Counted from the first letter of the stretch, positions 1 to 8,100 are shown. The stretch is DNA of 9,691 nt from Verrucomicrobiota bacterium (GCA_017302195.1 JAFLEG010000110.1:1-9691); one strand, 5' to 3'. Program-made: numbers and translations. The notes: generated by a model not told the origin, from the letters alone.

Positions 1-704
1 AAGCTGAGGTTGGCCTCGATGCCATAGGCCGTGTAGAGGACCGGCACACGCAGCCGTTCCTCGCCGTGAATCACCCCCATGGCCAGGGCGGGCGGCGGGA
101 GCGGCAGCACGGTCAACTGGGCGGCGGCGCTGGTGGTGCCGCCGTTGTTGTTGTTCACCTGCACGGCGTAGGCGCCGGCATTGTTGGTGGTCACATTCAC
201 CAGCGTGAGGGTCTGGTTGGTGGCCTCGGGCAGGCTCGATCCCTGGAAGAACCACTGGTAGGTGACGTTGGTCAGACGGCTGAAGGCGGTGACGCTGAAG
301 ATGGCCGGCTGGCCGGTGTACACCGACTGGTTGGTCGGCCCCACCAGGATCACCGGCGGGCCGATCACCGTCAGCTCGATGGGCGCGGAAGTCGCGGATC
401 CAAAGGTGTTGGTGACCACGGCCAGGTAGGTGCCGGAGGCCAGGGCGTTGATGTTGGTGATCACCAGGGTGCTGTTGGTGGCCCCGGGCACCCGCAGCGC
501 TTCAAACCACCAGGCATAGGCCAGGGGTGCCGTGCCGGTGGCGGACACCGTCAGGGTGAAATTCCCCCCCGCATTCACCGTCTGCGACTGGGAGCTGCCG
601 GTGATCACGGGCGCGGTGCCGTCGGCCGCCTGCAGGGCGAAGGACAGCATCCACCACAGGACGGCCTGCCGCAGTCCGCCCAGGATTCGAGAAATGCGTT
701 GCAT
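1..704 (-). CDS. Secreted Ig-like domain protein, N-terminal part (runs off the left edge)
   Basis: The frame is open from an ATG at 702-704 to the window edge, giving 234 codons of a longer protein. Residues 1-26 look like a Sec signal peptide: basic start MQRISRILGGLRQ, hydrophobic core, then cleavage near ALQA/AD. Two Ig-like modules follow, at about residues 32-118 and 119-205. Each has the pattern seen in verrucomicrobial Ig_3-type repeats: Y-x-W, then ATN-S/Q-TL, then G-T/A-Y, then a closing LTV strand. Neither has the classical cysteine pair. After them a segment with VPVLYTAYG resembles the start of a cohesin-like domain known from similar proteins; that reading is from memory and weak. 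The protein probably acts in adhesion or carbohydrate/protein binding outside the cytoplasm, but no enzymatic domain is visible in this part. No Shine-Dalgarno sequence lies at a usable distance; an AAGGAG is about 25 nt upstream, too far. Export and Ig-like fold are well supported, function is not. Confidence 0.85.
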   Translation of the reverse strand, partial: MQRISRILGGLRQAVLWWMLSFALQAADGTAPVITGSSQSQTVNAGGNFTLTVSATGTAPLAYAWWFEALRVPGATNSTLVITNINALASGTYLAVVTNTFGSATSAPIELTVIGPPVILVGPTNQSVYTGQPAIFSVTAFSRLTNVTYQWFFQGSSLPEATNQTLTLVNVTTNNAGAYAVQVNNNNGGTTSAAAQLTVLPLPPPALAMGVIHGEERLRVPVLYTAYGIEANLS

Positions 705-816
705 CGGATTCGATTTCGCCGGCGCGCGGCTCCTTGAAACGCCGCGGACGTCTTCACCACGATACGCCGGCACGCCGCCAAAACCGCAAGCGAAAGTTTG
801 TCGGGAGACGCTCCCC

Positions 817-850
817 CAAAAGAAAAACCCCTCCCGGAGACCGGGAGGGG
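817..850 (-). terminator. Intrinsic terminator of the porin gene
   Basis: A perfect 10-bp stem pairs 828-837 with 841-850 (CCCCTCCCGG and its complement) around a 3-nt loop. Read on the minus strand it is followed at once by TTTTTCTTTTG. This is a textbook rho-independent terminator starting 20 nt after the porin stop codon. It has no T-tract in the plus direction, so it serves the minus-strand porin gene and separates it from the Ig-like gene further along the same strand. Confidence 0.93.
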
Positions 851-869
851 TTGAACGCCGCAGGGCGCC

Positions 870-2174
870 TTAGAACTTGTAGATGATGTTCGCCGCCAGC
901 AGCACGGAGTTGTTCCGGCCGTTCACGACGGAGTAGTCCTCAGACTCGCCATCCACCGCATACTGGCTCGAGAAGATGTCGCTGCCGTTGAGGTCGTGAT
1001 CCCAGACCACTTCCAGACGGGTGATGACATTGGCCCAAAGGGCGTAGTCGAGGGTCGCCGTGACAGCGAACAGCTCGGTGGGGCCGGTGTAGATGAAATC
1101 GCCGGTGTAGGAGGGGGCGACGGTCGTGGCTCCCAGAGCGGGTCCGATGGCCCAGGCGTTGTAGTCCGACTTGGCCCACTCGGCGCGGGTGTTCAGCTTG
1201 AGCTTCTCGGAGATCTGCCAGGAAACGTATCCGGCCACCGCGGTGGCCCAGGTGCCGTCGCCGTTGCCGTCGCTGAGGTAATCCCAGGCGGCGCCGACAG
1301 TGATCTCCTTGATCGGGGTGGGCACGGAGACGCCGACGTAGTAGTTCAGCGAGTTCTCCTGGATGCCCATTCCGAAGTCGCCATCGGTGTAGGTGTATCC
1401 GCTGCGACCATTGCTGACGATGCCGCCGTAAAGCGCGGCACCGGCCAGGGAACCCCAGCTCTCGGGAGCCTTCAGGGTCACGGCGCCCATGTACGTCAGC
1501 GTGCCGTTTCCGGAACCACCGTTGGAGGTGATGGTCCCGTCGTTGTTCTGACCGTTGTAGGTCTCCTTCTGGTTGGTCCCGTTGAAGGCGGAATCGGCAA
1601 CGCCGCCCACCACGCTCAGCCACTCGGCGACCTGGTAGGTCGCGGTCATGCCCGTGTGGGAGAACGGCTCGATGTTGAAGCCCAGCGAACGGCTGAAGGT
1701 CGGGTTCGCGTAGGAATCGAGCACTTCGTAGCCGATGATGGTGTCAATCTGGCCGACCTTGAAGTCGAGACCATTGCCCACCGGGGCGCGCAGGGCCACA
1801 TAGGCCTGCTTCACGCCGAAGTTGTCACCGAGGGTGCCATTGGCGCCGAAGGCACCGGGCAGACCGGCCGCCTGGGGACCGAACCAGAGGTCGGCACGGT
1901 AGCCGGCGCTCCACTTGTCCTCGTCCAACGCCTTCTGGATGGTGAGATCCACGACGTTGAAGTTGAACCCGTTCCAGGTGTCAGGAGCGGTGTTCGCGAA
2001 GCGGTAGGCCGCCGACTGCACCCCGGGCTTGTAGATCATCGAGGTGTCCACGTAGCCGCTGAGGGTGGTGCCGCTCAGCAGGGTGTTGACCGGACTCTCG
2101 TCCGCCACCGCCGCCGAACCCAGGCTGACCACGCCCGCCGTGGCCAGTCCGACTGTCCATTTATCAAACTTCAT
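870..2174 (-). CDS. Outer-membrane beta-barrel porin, BBP2/OmpL-like
   Basis: This 434-aa protein probably forms a channel in the outer membrane for small solutes. The start at 2174 is chosen over an in-frame ATG at 2264 for two reasons: AGGAGG lies 6 nt upstream of it, and it begins directly with a signal peptide (MKFDKWTVGLATAG..., cleavage near AAVA/DE at residue 24). The mature part opens with TTLSGYVDTS, a segment I recognise from verrucomicrobial porins of the putative beta-barrel porin-2 family. It then shows alternating hydrophobic/polar strands with many Gly, Asn, Tyr and Trp residues. It ends in NIIYKF, with the terminal Phe typical of BAM-dependent barrels. Glycine/asparagine-rich stretches near residues 200-225 look like extracellular loops. 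It has its own terminator and a structured leader, so it is probably transcribed alone and, given the ribosome binding site, strongly expressed. Substrate specificity cannot be read from the sequence. Confidence 0.9.
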   Translation of the reverse strand: MKFDKWTVGLATAGVVSLGSAAVADESPVNTLLSGTTLSGYVDTSMIYKPGVQSAAYRFANTAPDTWNGFNFNVVDLTIQKALDEDKWSAGYRADLWFGPQAAGLPGAFGANGTLGDNFGVKQAYVALRAPVGNGLDFKVGQIDTIIGYEVLDSYANPTFSRSLGFNIEPFSHTGMTATYQVAEWLSVVGGVADSAFNGTNQKETYNGQNNDGTITSNGGSGNGTLTYMGAVTLKAPESWGSLAGAALYGGIVSNGRSGYTYTDGDFGMGIQENSLNYYVGVSVPTPIKEITVGAAWDYLSDGNGDGTWATAVAGYVSWQISEKLKLNTRAEWAKSDYNAWAIGPALGATTVAPSYTGDFIYTGPTELFAVTATLDYALWANVITRLEVVWDHDLNGSDIFSSQYAVDGESEDYSVVNGRNNSVLLAANIIYKF

Positions 2175-2181
2175 GTTGTTC

Positions 2182-2187
2182 CTCCTG
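2182..2187 (-). promoter_or_regulatory. Strong ribosome binding site of the porin
   Basis: On the minus strand AGGAGG sits 7 nt before the ATG at 2172-2174, about ideal spacing for pairing with 16S rRNA. It is the only strong Shine-Dalgarno sequence found directly ahead of a gene in this window. It decides the porin start against the longer reading frame that begins at 2264. Confidence 0.85.
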
Positions 2188-2210
2188 TCGTGTTGGTTTG
2201 CTGCAATCAC

Positions 2211-2249
2211 GGATGCGGCAGGGAGCCGCATCCGCGCCCGAAAGGGCGC
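2211..2249 (-). other. Two abutting hairpins in the porin leader
   Basis: Two perfect inverted repeats touch with no gap. The first in transcript order pairs 2244-2249 with 2234-2239 (GCGCCC, 4-nt loop TTTC). The second pairs 2225-2233 with 2211-2219 (GGATGCGGC, 5-nt loop TCCCT). Neither is followed by a T-run, so they are not simple terminators. Both lie in the untranslated leader, ending 24 nt before the ribosome binding site. They could stabilise the porin mRNA or take part in post-transcriptional control; either role is inference. Confidence 0.55.
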
Positions 2250-2295
2250 TTCAAGCGGGGACACTAGGAATGGTTGGGTCCGTGAGACAACTAGA

Positions 2296-2325
2296 ATTTT
2301 CGGCCGATTCCAGGCCCTTTGTCAC
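2296..2325 (-). promoter_or_regulatory. Candidate sigma70-type promoter of the porin gene
   Basis: On the minus strand GTGACA (2320-2325, five of six matches to TTGACA) is followed after 18 nt by GAAAAT (2296-2301, four of six matches to TATAAT). The -35 box overlaps the stop codon of the upstream VOC gene. Transcription from here would give a leader of roughly 110 nt containing the two hairpins. Consensus matches of this quality occur by chance, and promoter rules are poorly known in this phylum. Confidence 0.35.
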
Positions 2326-2849
2326 TCCAGAGGTCCGATCAGCTCGACGAACACCCCGTCCGGATCCCGGACCAGGACGAAGTGGTTGTTCCCGCCGATG
2401 GGAATGGGCGTCTCCCCGAGCAGCGGGATGTTGTTCTCCTTGAGCCGCTGGAGAAAGGGCTTCAGCGACCGGACGTTGAGGGTGATGTACTGCATCCCGA
2501 CGTCATCCTGCAGATGCTGGGGCGCCGGATGGGGCGCCGGCTTGCCGAAACTCATCAGCTTCCAATCCGTGGCGTTCCTGCCCTCCCCCAACCGGAGAAC
2601 CGAGATGGTCACCGGAACGCCGCCCGTCAGGCCGGTCCGCTTTCCCCCGGCGGCATCCACGGTGAAGGCGCCGGTTTTCTTCATCCCGATCACATTGGTG
2701 TAAAACCGGAGCGACCGGTCCAGGTCACTCACGACCACCCCGATGGAGATCGTGTCGCTGGAGAACTCGTTGGTTTGTGCGCGGGCCGGGGCTCGCAGGA
2801 GAAGGAGCAGGCCAACGCAGACGAGCAGGAGACGGCAGGGGGAATTCAT
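2322..2849 (-). CDS. Exported VOC-family (glyoxalase/dioxygenase-fold) protein
   Basis: The 175-aa product starts with a clear Sec signal peptide (basic N-terminus, Leu/Val core at 7-18, cleavage near ARA/QT at 24). One vicinal-oxygen-chelate domain follows from about 33 to 173. It is recognised by the VVSDLDRSLRFY opening, the mid-domain MQYITLNV strand and the closing RDPDGVFVELIGP motif. VOC proteins normally bind a divalent metal through His/Glu ligands and act on glyoxal adducts, ring cleavage or antibiotics. Here Glu169 is kept, but the usual His of the first strand reads Ser35 and the mid-domain His reads Gln120/Tyr121. Catalysis of the standard type is therefore doubtful, and the protein may be a binding protein or use other ligands. 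An export signal is unusual for this mostly cytoplasmic family. The gene lies upstream of the porin on the same strand (147 nt gap). No Shine-Dalgarno sequence is seen before the ATG. Family assignment is confident, the reaction is unknown. Confidence 0.85.
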   Translation of the reverse strand: MNSPCRLLLVCVGLLLLLRAPARAQTNEFSSDTISIGVVVSDLDRSLRFYTNVIGMKKTGAFTVDAAGGKRTGLTGGVPVTISVLRLGEGRNATDWKLMSFGKPAPHPAPQHLQDDVGMQYITLNVRSLKPFLQRLKENNIPLLGETPIPIGGNNHFVLVRDPDGVFVELIGPLE

Positions 2850-3016
2850 GACCGGGACACAGTGCCCCGGTCGCCGGCGGCTGGCGACCCCGAATCCGTC
2901 CTTGGGAAAGGAGGAAGGAGGAAGGGTGAGGGATGAACCAAGGACACCGCCCTTCGTGAACGCCCAAGCCGGGCCGTGACGTCGGACGATGTTTCGGTAG
3001 GGTGTTGCAGGTCGCC
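2850..3016. other. Divergent intergenic region between VOC and isomerase genes
   Basis: These 167 bases separate a minus-strand gene from a plus-strand gene, so promoters for both should lie here. I cannot identify convincing -35/-10 pairs. The most distinctive element is an uninterrupted 23-nt purine run at 2904-2926 containing two direct copies of AAGGAGG. Confidence 0.5.
2904..2926. repeat. Purine tract with tandem AAGGAGG
   Basis: The plus strand is pure A/G across 23 nt, with AAGGAGG repeated at 2908-2914 and 2915-2921. The minus strand is the matching C/T tract. The copies look like Shine-Dalgarno sequences but lie nearly 100 nt before the isomerase start at 3017, too far to serve it. 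It may be a member of the short pyrimidine-rich intergenic elements scattered in verrucomicrobial and planctomycete genomes, which is inference. Confidence 0.5.
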
Positions 3017-3934
3017 ATGAACCGTCGCCAGTTCCTCACCGCCACCGCCGCATCGGGGATGCTTTCCTGCCTGCCGGAATCCGCCGCCGCGACCCGCGTC
3101 ACCACGATCGCGCCCCGGCTCAAACCGCCGCTCATCGGCTCCCAGCTCTACGGCTGGGGACAGTACTACGAGCGCGAGGGCCGGGATCTGTCGGCGCACC
3201 TCGACGAGGTCCTGTCCGCGCTGCGCGATGCCGGATACGACTATGCCGAAGGATCCCTGGATGTGGCCCATCCGTCCCACAACGCCCGCTTCGCGGAACG
3301 CCTCAAAAAGAAGGGCCTGCGGCCGGTCAGCCTCTATTCGGGCGGGGCGTTTCACGTGCTGGGCAAGGCCAGCGAGACGGCGGAACGCATCGCGGTGGCC
3401 GCGCGCGAGGCGGCCAAGTCGGGATTCGCCATCCTCAATGTGAATCCCGATCCCATCGGACGCGACAAGACCGACGCCGAGCTGATCATCCAGGCCGAGG
3501 CCCTGGTGGAGCTCGGCGAGGCACTGCGAACGCTGGGCATGAAGCTGGGCATCCACCACCACACCCCGGAACTCGCCAACGGCGCGAAGGAGTTCCATTC
3601 CAATTTCACCCACTGCCCCCGGGACCTGGTGGGATTCTGCTACGACGTCCACTGGGTCTATCGCGGCGGCATCGCGCCGGCGGAATGCCTGCCCCGCTAT
3701 GGCGACCGGGTGGTGTCCTGGCACCTGCGCCAGAGCCGGGATCAGATCTGGTGGGAGGACCTGGACACCGGGGACCTGGACTACGCCGCCGTGGCCTCCT
3801 TTGTCCGGGCCAACCGCCTGCCCGCCTTCTATACGGTGGAATTGGCCATCGAACCCGGAACACGCATCACGCGCTCGGTGGTGGCCAACCACGCCCGCAG
3901 CCGCGACTTCGTGAAGCAGACCCTGGGCGTGTAG
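3017..3934 (+). CDS. Probably Tat-exported sugar phosphate isomerase/epimerase-like TIM barrel
   Basis: This 305-aa protein belongs to the xylose isomerase-like TIM-barrel superfamily (AP endonuclease 2 family), which includes inosose dehydratases and sugar epimerases using a divalent metal. The ATG at 3017 is preferred over one at 3002 because it starts with MNRRQFLTATAASGM, a twin-arginine-type signal peptide with the RR pair at residues 3-4. The barrel runs from about residue 38 to 300. Visible family motifs are GYDYAEGS near 73-80, GIHHHTPEL (179-186), CYDVHW (208-213), VSWHLRQSRD (233-242) and VELAIEP (274-280). Asp210, His236 and Glu275 fit the usual Asp/His/Glu metal ligands, with His180-182 and Glu185 also near the active site. 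Members with RR-x-F leaders are common in Verrucomicrobiota and Planctomycetota and usually sit near sugar catabolism genes. Here the neighbours give no substrate. The gene is divergent from the VOC gene and lies 71 nt before the Sua5 gene. Fold is confident, exact reaction unknown. Confidence 0.87.
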   Translation: MNRRQFLTATAASGMLSCLPESAAATRVTTIAPRLKPPLIGSQLYGWGQYYEREGRDLSAHLDEVLSALRDAGYDYAEGSLDVAHPSHNARFAERLKKKGLRPVSLYSGGAFHVLGKASETAERIAVAAREAAKSGFAILNVNPDPIGRDKTDAELIIQAEALVELGEALRTLGMKLGIHHHTPELANGAKEFHSNFTHCPRDLVGFCYDVHWVYRGGIAPAECLPRYGDRVVSWHLRQSRDQIWWEDLDTGDLDYAAVASFVRANRLPAFYTVELAIEPGTRITRSVVANHARSRDFVKQTLGV

Positions 3935-3971
3935 TCCGGCCGGGTCTTGCCCCTTGAGCGCCACCGCGGTT

Positions 3972-3990
3972 TCCCGGAGCGTCTCCGGGA
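3972..3990 (+). other. Hairpin upstream of the Sua5 start
   Basis: An 8-bp perfect stem (TCCCGGAG at 3972-3979, loop CGT, CTCCGGGA at 3983-3990) lies between the isomerase stop and the ATG at 4006. It lacks a following T-run, so it is not a standard terminator. It contains the only GGGAGG-like sequence before the Sua5 start, so folding might mask it. The role is unproven. Confidence 0.4.
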
Positions 3991-4005
3991 GGCCCGCCTG
4001 CCGCC

Positions 4006-5037
4006 ATGCCCGTCGAAGTCCTGTCCACAGAAACCCCCGCCCTGCTCCGTGCGGCCGTGTCCCGCGCCGCGGAGCGGCTCCGCGCCGGGGAGGTGGTCGG
4101 GGTGCCCACCGAAACCGTGTACGGGCTGGCGGCCAATGCCCTGGATCCTGCCGCCGTGGCCCGGATCTACGCCATCAAGGGACGTCCGGCGCACAATCCG
4201 ATCATCGTTCACGTCGCCTCGCCGGACATGGCCCGTGCCTGCGCCTCGGCGTGGCCTCCGCTGGCCGACCGGCTGGCCGCCGCCTTCTGGCCAGGCCCCC
4301 TCACCCTGGTCCTGCCCCGCACGCCCGGCATTCCGGACATCGTGACCGCCGGCGGGCCGACGGTCGGCATCCGGTGGCCACAGCATCCCTTCATGCAGGG
4401 CGTCATCCGCGCCTGCGGCTTCCCGCTGGCCGCGCCCAGCGCCAATCTGGCCAACCGTCTCTCCCCGACCAATGCCCGCCACGTGGTGGATCAACTGGGC
4501 GATCAGGTGCCGCTGGTCGTGGACGGAGGCGACTGCAACGTGGGGATTGAGAGCACCGTGGTGGACCTCACCGCCGGCGTCCCGCGAATCCTGCGGCCGG
4601 GAATGATTGACGAACCGGCCCTCCGGGCGGCGTCCGGCGGCACGGCGGGAGGACGGGGAGCGCCAGAGCCCGAGCGCCCCGATGACACCGCGCCCCGGCG
4701 CAGCCCTGGATTGCTCGACCGCCACTACGCCCCGCGCGCCCGCCTGGCGGTCCTGACCTGGCGCGATGACGCCGGGCTGCTCACCCAGATGCAACGACTG
4801 GGCGCCCGGCCGGAGTCCACCTTCGTCCTCGCCCATCACCGCATGCCCCAGGTCGTCCCGCCGTCCCAGGTCATCCTGATCCCCGACGATCCCGAGGCCT
4901 TCGCGCGCGCCCTGTATGCGCAACTGCACCTGTGCGATGCGGCAGGAGCGGCCTGGATCCTGGTCGAGGCGCTTCCGGACACGCCCGCCTGGGCCGGAAT
5001 CTCCGACCGCCTGCGCCGCGCCTCGCGCCCCGCGTGA
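4006..5037 (+). CDS. L-threonylcarbamoyladenylate synthase, Sua5 type
   Basis: The enzyme makes threonylcarbamoyl-AMP from threonine, bicarbonate and ATP in the cytoplasm. It is the first step of the t6A modification at position 37 of tRNAs that read ANN codons; the TsaB/D/E proteins that complete it are not in this window. The 343 residues give the two-domain Sua5 form rather than the short TsaC/YrdC form. The YrdC domain (about 10-205) shows PTETVYGLA (34-42), the nucleotide-binding KGR at 58-60, WPGPLTLVL (95-103), SAN at 145-147 and GIESTVVD (180-187). The linker motif SPGLLDRHYAP (233-243) matches the conserved SPGxxxxHYAP loop that covers the active site in Sua5. A smaller C-terminal Sua5 domain (about 245-340) follows. 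A Gly/Pro/Arg-rich stretch at 207-232 joins them. All key residues seem present. There is no in-frame ATG upstream and no well-spaced Shine-Dalgarno sequence. Identification is firm; TsaC2 or YwlC are equivalent names. Confidence 0.96.
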   Translation: MPVEVLSTETPALLRAAVSRAAERLRAGEVVGVPTETVYGLAANALDPAAVARIYAIKGRPAHNPIIVHVASPDMARACASAWPPLADRLAAAFWPGPLTLVLPRTPGIPDIVTAGGPTVGIRWPQHPFMQGVIRACGFPLAAPSANLANRLSPTNARHVVDQLGDQVPLVVDGGDCNVGIESTVVDLTAGVPRILRPGMIDEPALRAASGGTAGGRGAPEPERPDDTAPRRSPGLLDRHYAPRARLAVLTWRDDAGLLTQMQRLGARPESTFVLAHHRMPQVVPPSQVILIPDDPEAFARALYAQLHLCDAAGAAWILVEALPDTPAWAGISDRLRRASRPA

Positions 5038-5177
5038 CCGGGCGGGAGTCCGGCACCCGGCTCGTCCTCCAGAATGCCACAGAGGTCGGAGAACGCCTCC
5101 GCCTCGCCCCATTTTCGTTGCGGCTCAACGGACGGTTCCGATGATCCGTTCACCGCCGTAAAACCCATCCCGCCCCG

Positions 5178-8100
5178 ATGATCCCTTCCCGCGTTGTCGT
5201 CCTGATGTTCTGGGTCGTGGCGGGTTGCCTGCAGATGCTGGCAGCCGCGCCGCAGTCCCTCCGCTGGCTCGCCCCCGACCTGTCGGTGCTGGTCCTGGGC
5301 GTCCCCCATACCTGCCGCGCGGAGGCTTCCAGCGGGCTGCCGGTGCACTTTCGGGTCCTGAGCGGACCCGCCGTGCTGGAAGGGGACCAACTGGTGGTCA
5401 CCAATGTGGACGACGTGGTGGTGATTGCGGAGCAGCCCGGGAACGGCGACTTCAGCCCCGGCTCCGCGATCCGATCGTTCAACGCCTATCGGGTGGACAT
5501 CGAACCGGAACCGGAGTTCCAGTTCGGCAGCCGGGTCCTGGATCTCGTCACGGCCGGAGACCTGACCTTGGCGTTGGAAACGCAGGGTGGAGTTCTGATC
5601 ACCCGGGTGCCCGCCGCTGGACCGGTCACCCAACTCGCGCACCACCGGGTGCGGGGGCGGGTGCAGTCAATCGCGGCCTCGGACACCCACCTGTACACCT
5701 TTTCGAGCCTCGGGAGACTGGAGGCTGCGGACCTGCGGGATCCCGAGCGACCGGCGCTCGTGGGCTGGTTGGACTTCCCGTTTCCCGTCACCCCCATTCC
5801 CCCCACCAGCCTCGCGTTGCAGGACGGTCTGCTGTTCGTCGGCGCCGGTCCGTTCGGGCTTGCGGTGGTGGACGTGCGGGATCCGGTCCGGATGCAGCTT
5901 CTCTCCTGGTATTCTGTCGCCTTCGATCCCCCCGGAGGATCGGGCGTCACGCAGATTGTGCCGGCGGGGAACCGTCTCTACCTGAACGTCACCGCCGGGC
6001 TTCAGATCGCCGACATTTCCGATCCCGCCAGTCCCCGCTGGATCGGCGGCTTCACCCGCTGGGGGCCGAACCGGATCGTTCGGCTCGAGGGCCACCTTGC
6101 CGGCATGGTCCATGGTGGGCGTCTGACCGTGCTGGACGTGCGGGATCCCATGAAGGTGCAGGAACTGGGGCATCACGACTTTCGCGACGGGAGATCGACC
6201 ATTGCCAACCTCCGGTCAGTGGGTGACCAACTGGTGCTCACAGACACCTCCGGAGCGCTCGAAGTCCTGAGCCTGCGCAATCCGTCGTCTCCCCGCATCC
6301 TGGGGCGCCATGTGGACTGGTTCCGGAATGGGGCCTTCGGCTCCGCACCGCTGGCGGTGCTCCACGAGGCAGGTCGCGTTCTGATCGCCGGTTCGGACGG
6401 CGTCATCGAACCGCTCCGGCTCACGCGCCGCATTCCCCAGGAACTGGAGTGGCTCCAGCCGGCTTCAGACGCCCTGGCACTCCACCAAACGCACCCGCTC
6501 GAGGCGAAGGCATCCAGCGGACTGCCGGTGGAATGGAGTGTGGTCTCCGGGCCGGCGGTCATTGGCCCGGAAGGATTGCAGATCACCGGCCGGGGGGCCG
6601 TGGCCGTGGTGGCCCGGCAGCCGGGCAACCGCGAGGTGGCGCCTGTAGAACTTCACAGAGCGTTCAACCCCACCATTCTTCATCCGCAACGTCTGGGCCG
6701 GATGCCGCTAGGCGGCCCTGCCTCCGACTTGCTGGTCAGCAACCGACTGGCCTTCGTGGCGCTCGACAATGCGGGGGTGAAGGTGGTGGACCTGAACCGT
6801 CCCGCAGATCCGGTGCTGCTGTCGTCCTTTTCCCCGATTCCCTACTCCCGGCGCATGGCACGGATCGGAGATCACCTGGTGGTGGTCGGGAGCGAGGATC
6901 TCGCCATCGTGGATGTCCGGGAACCGTCGCAGCCCGTGGTTCGAAGCCGGATGAGACCGGGATGGTTCCCGCTTGCTGTCGAAACGATGGGATCCCAGGT
7001 GCTCGTGGCTGCCGGGGGAGAGGGCGTCCAGGTGATCGACCTCGCCGATCCGGCGAATCCCCGGATCTCCGGGGAGATCGCCATTCCTCGGTACACCCAT
7101 GTGCTGGAGGTCGGGCCGCCGGGGGTGGTGGTCGGTCATCTACCGGGGGTTGCCCTGTGGGATTTCAGCAATCCATTGGCGGCAACGCGACACTCGGTCC
7201 TGGGGGGCGCCGACGGCTTTGAAATCAACCAGGTTGGGGTGGGCGAGACCCTCCTGGTGGCGGCAGCCAACCGACGAGATTGGCAGACCGGGAGGTTTCA
7301 GTCCTCACGCCTCGAAGTCTATGGCATTGATGATCCCACTCAACCCCGGCTGCTGGGCACCAGCGTCGCCACGGGTCCCGGGTTTGGTCGGATCACCGTC
7401 CATGAGGGCTGGGCGTTTGTGGAAACTTCCGTGTCTGAGGAGTTGGAGCATCTGGTGTTCGACATTCGAGATCCGGTTCGGCCGCGGCTGGCCGGGCGTT
7501 TGCCGGGAACTGCGCTGGTGGTGCCTGCCGAAACCCTGCTGGTGGCAACCACCACCGCCCATGAGTTGGTCACCTATTCCTGGCAGGAGGCCATGACACA
7601 GCAGTTGAAATGGGCCTCACCGGACGATTCCGTTCTGGACCCCGGGGTAGTCCATCTGCTCCGCGCAACCGCCAGCAGCGGACTTCCCGTCGAGTACACG
7701 GTCCTGTCCGGACCTGCCGAGATCCGCGACGGGGTCCTCTCCGTCACCAACGACACCCAACAGCAGAGCATCATCGTCCGTGCGACGCAGTCCGGCGGGC
7801 CAGGCCAACTGCCCGGGGAGTCGGTCCGGGTCTTCAACCAGATGTCGGTGGACCTGGAACTGCTCGGGGAGCTGAAGGCGCCCGGGTATGCGTTTACCGT
7901 GGTCGTCTCCGGAAAGTATGTCGGAGTGGGGGAGCTGAGCGGGCCACTACTTTGGGTGGACGTCGCAGATCCACACCGACCGCGTCTTGCCGGGAGGCTT
8001 GAGGAGGCTCCCGAGGTGATCGACCTCGTGGTCTCAGAAGGTTTTGTTTATGCGGTGGGTGACGGAACGAAACTCAAGGTGGTGGATATTCGGAACCCGG

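Noticed and set aside
803..815. Small hairpin GGGAG-ACG-CTCCC beside the porin terminator
   Set aside because: Five base pairs with no T-run; too weak to call next to the much stronger terminator at 828-850.
705..827. Promoter for the left-edge Ig-like gene
   Set aside because: A promoter must lie in or before this gap, but no -35/-10 pair with acceptable spacing was found, so none is annotated.
2175..2264. N-terminal extension of the porin by 30 residues
   Set aside because: It would bury the signal peptide and ignore the AGGAGG placed right before the ATG at 2174. The extension covers the leader hairpins.
996..2267. Long plus-strand reading frame (423 codons) across the porin gene
   Set aside because: It lies antisense to a well-supported porin with ribosome binding site, signal peptide and terminator. 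Its translation is Gly/Val/His-rich without domain features, as expected from opposite-strand codon bias in high-GC DNA.
2846..3964. Minus-strand reading frame of 372 codons opposite the isomerase gene
   Set aside because: It covers a recognisable TIM-barrel gene on the other strand and has no domain-like content.
3829..5112. Minus-strand reading frame of 427 codons opposite the Sua5 gene
   Set aside because: The Sua5 motifs on the plus strand are unambiguous; the opposite frame is low-complexity Gly/Arg/His sequence.
5127..5150. Short inverted repeat (AACGGA / TCCGTT) before the giant gene
   Set aside because: Only 6 bp with a 12-nt gap and no adjacent signal; easily due to chance. I see nothing else of note in the 140-nt gap 5038-5177.
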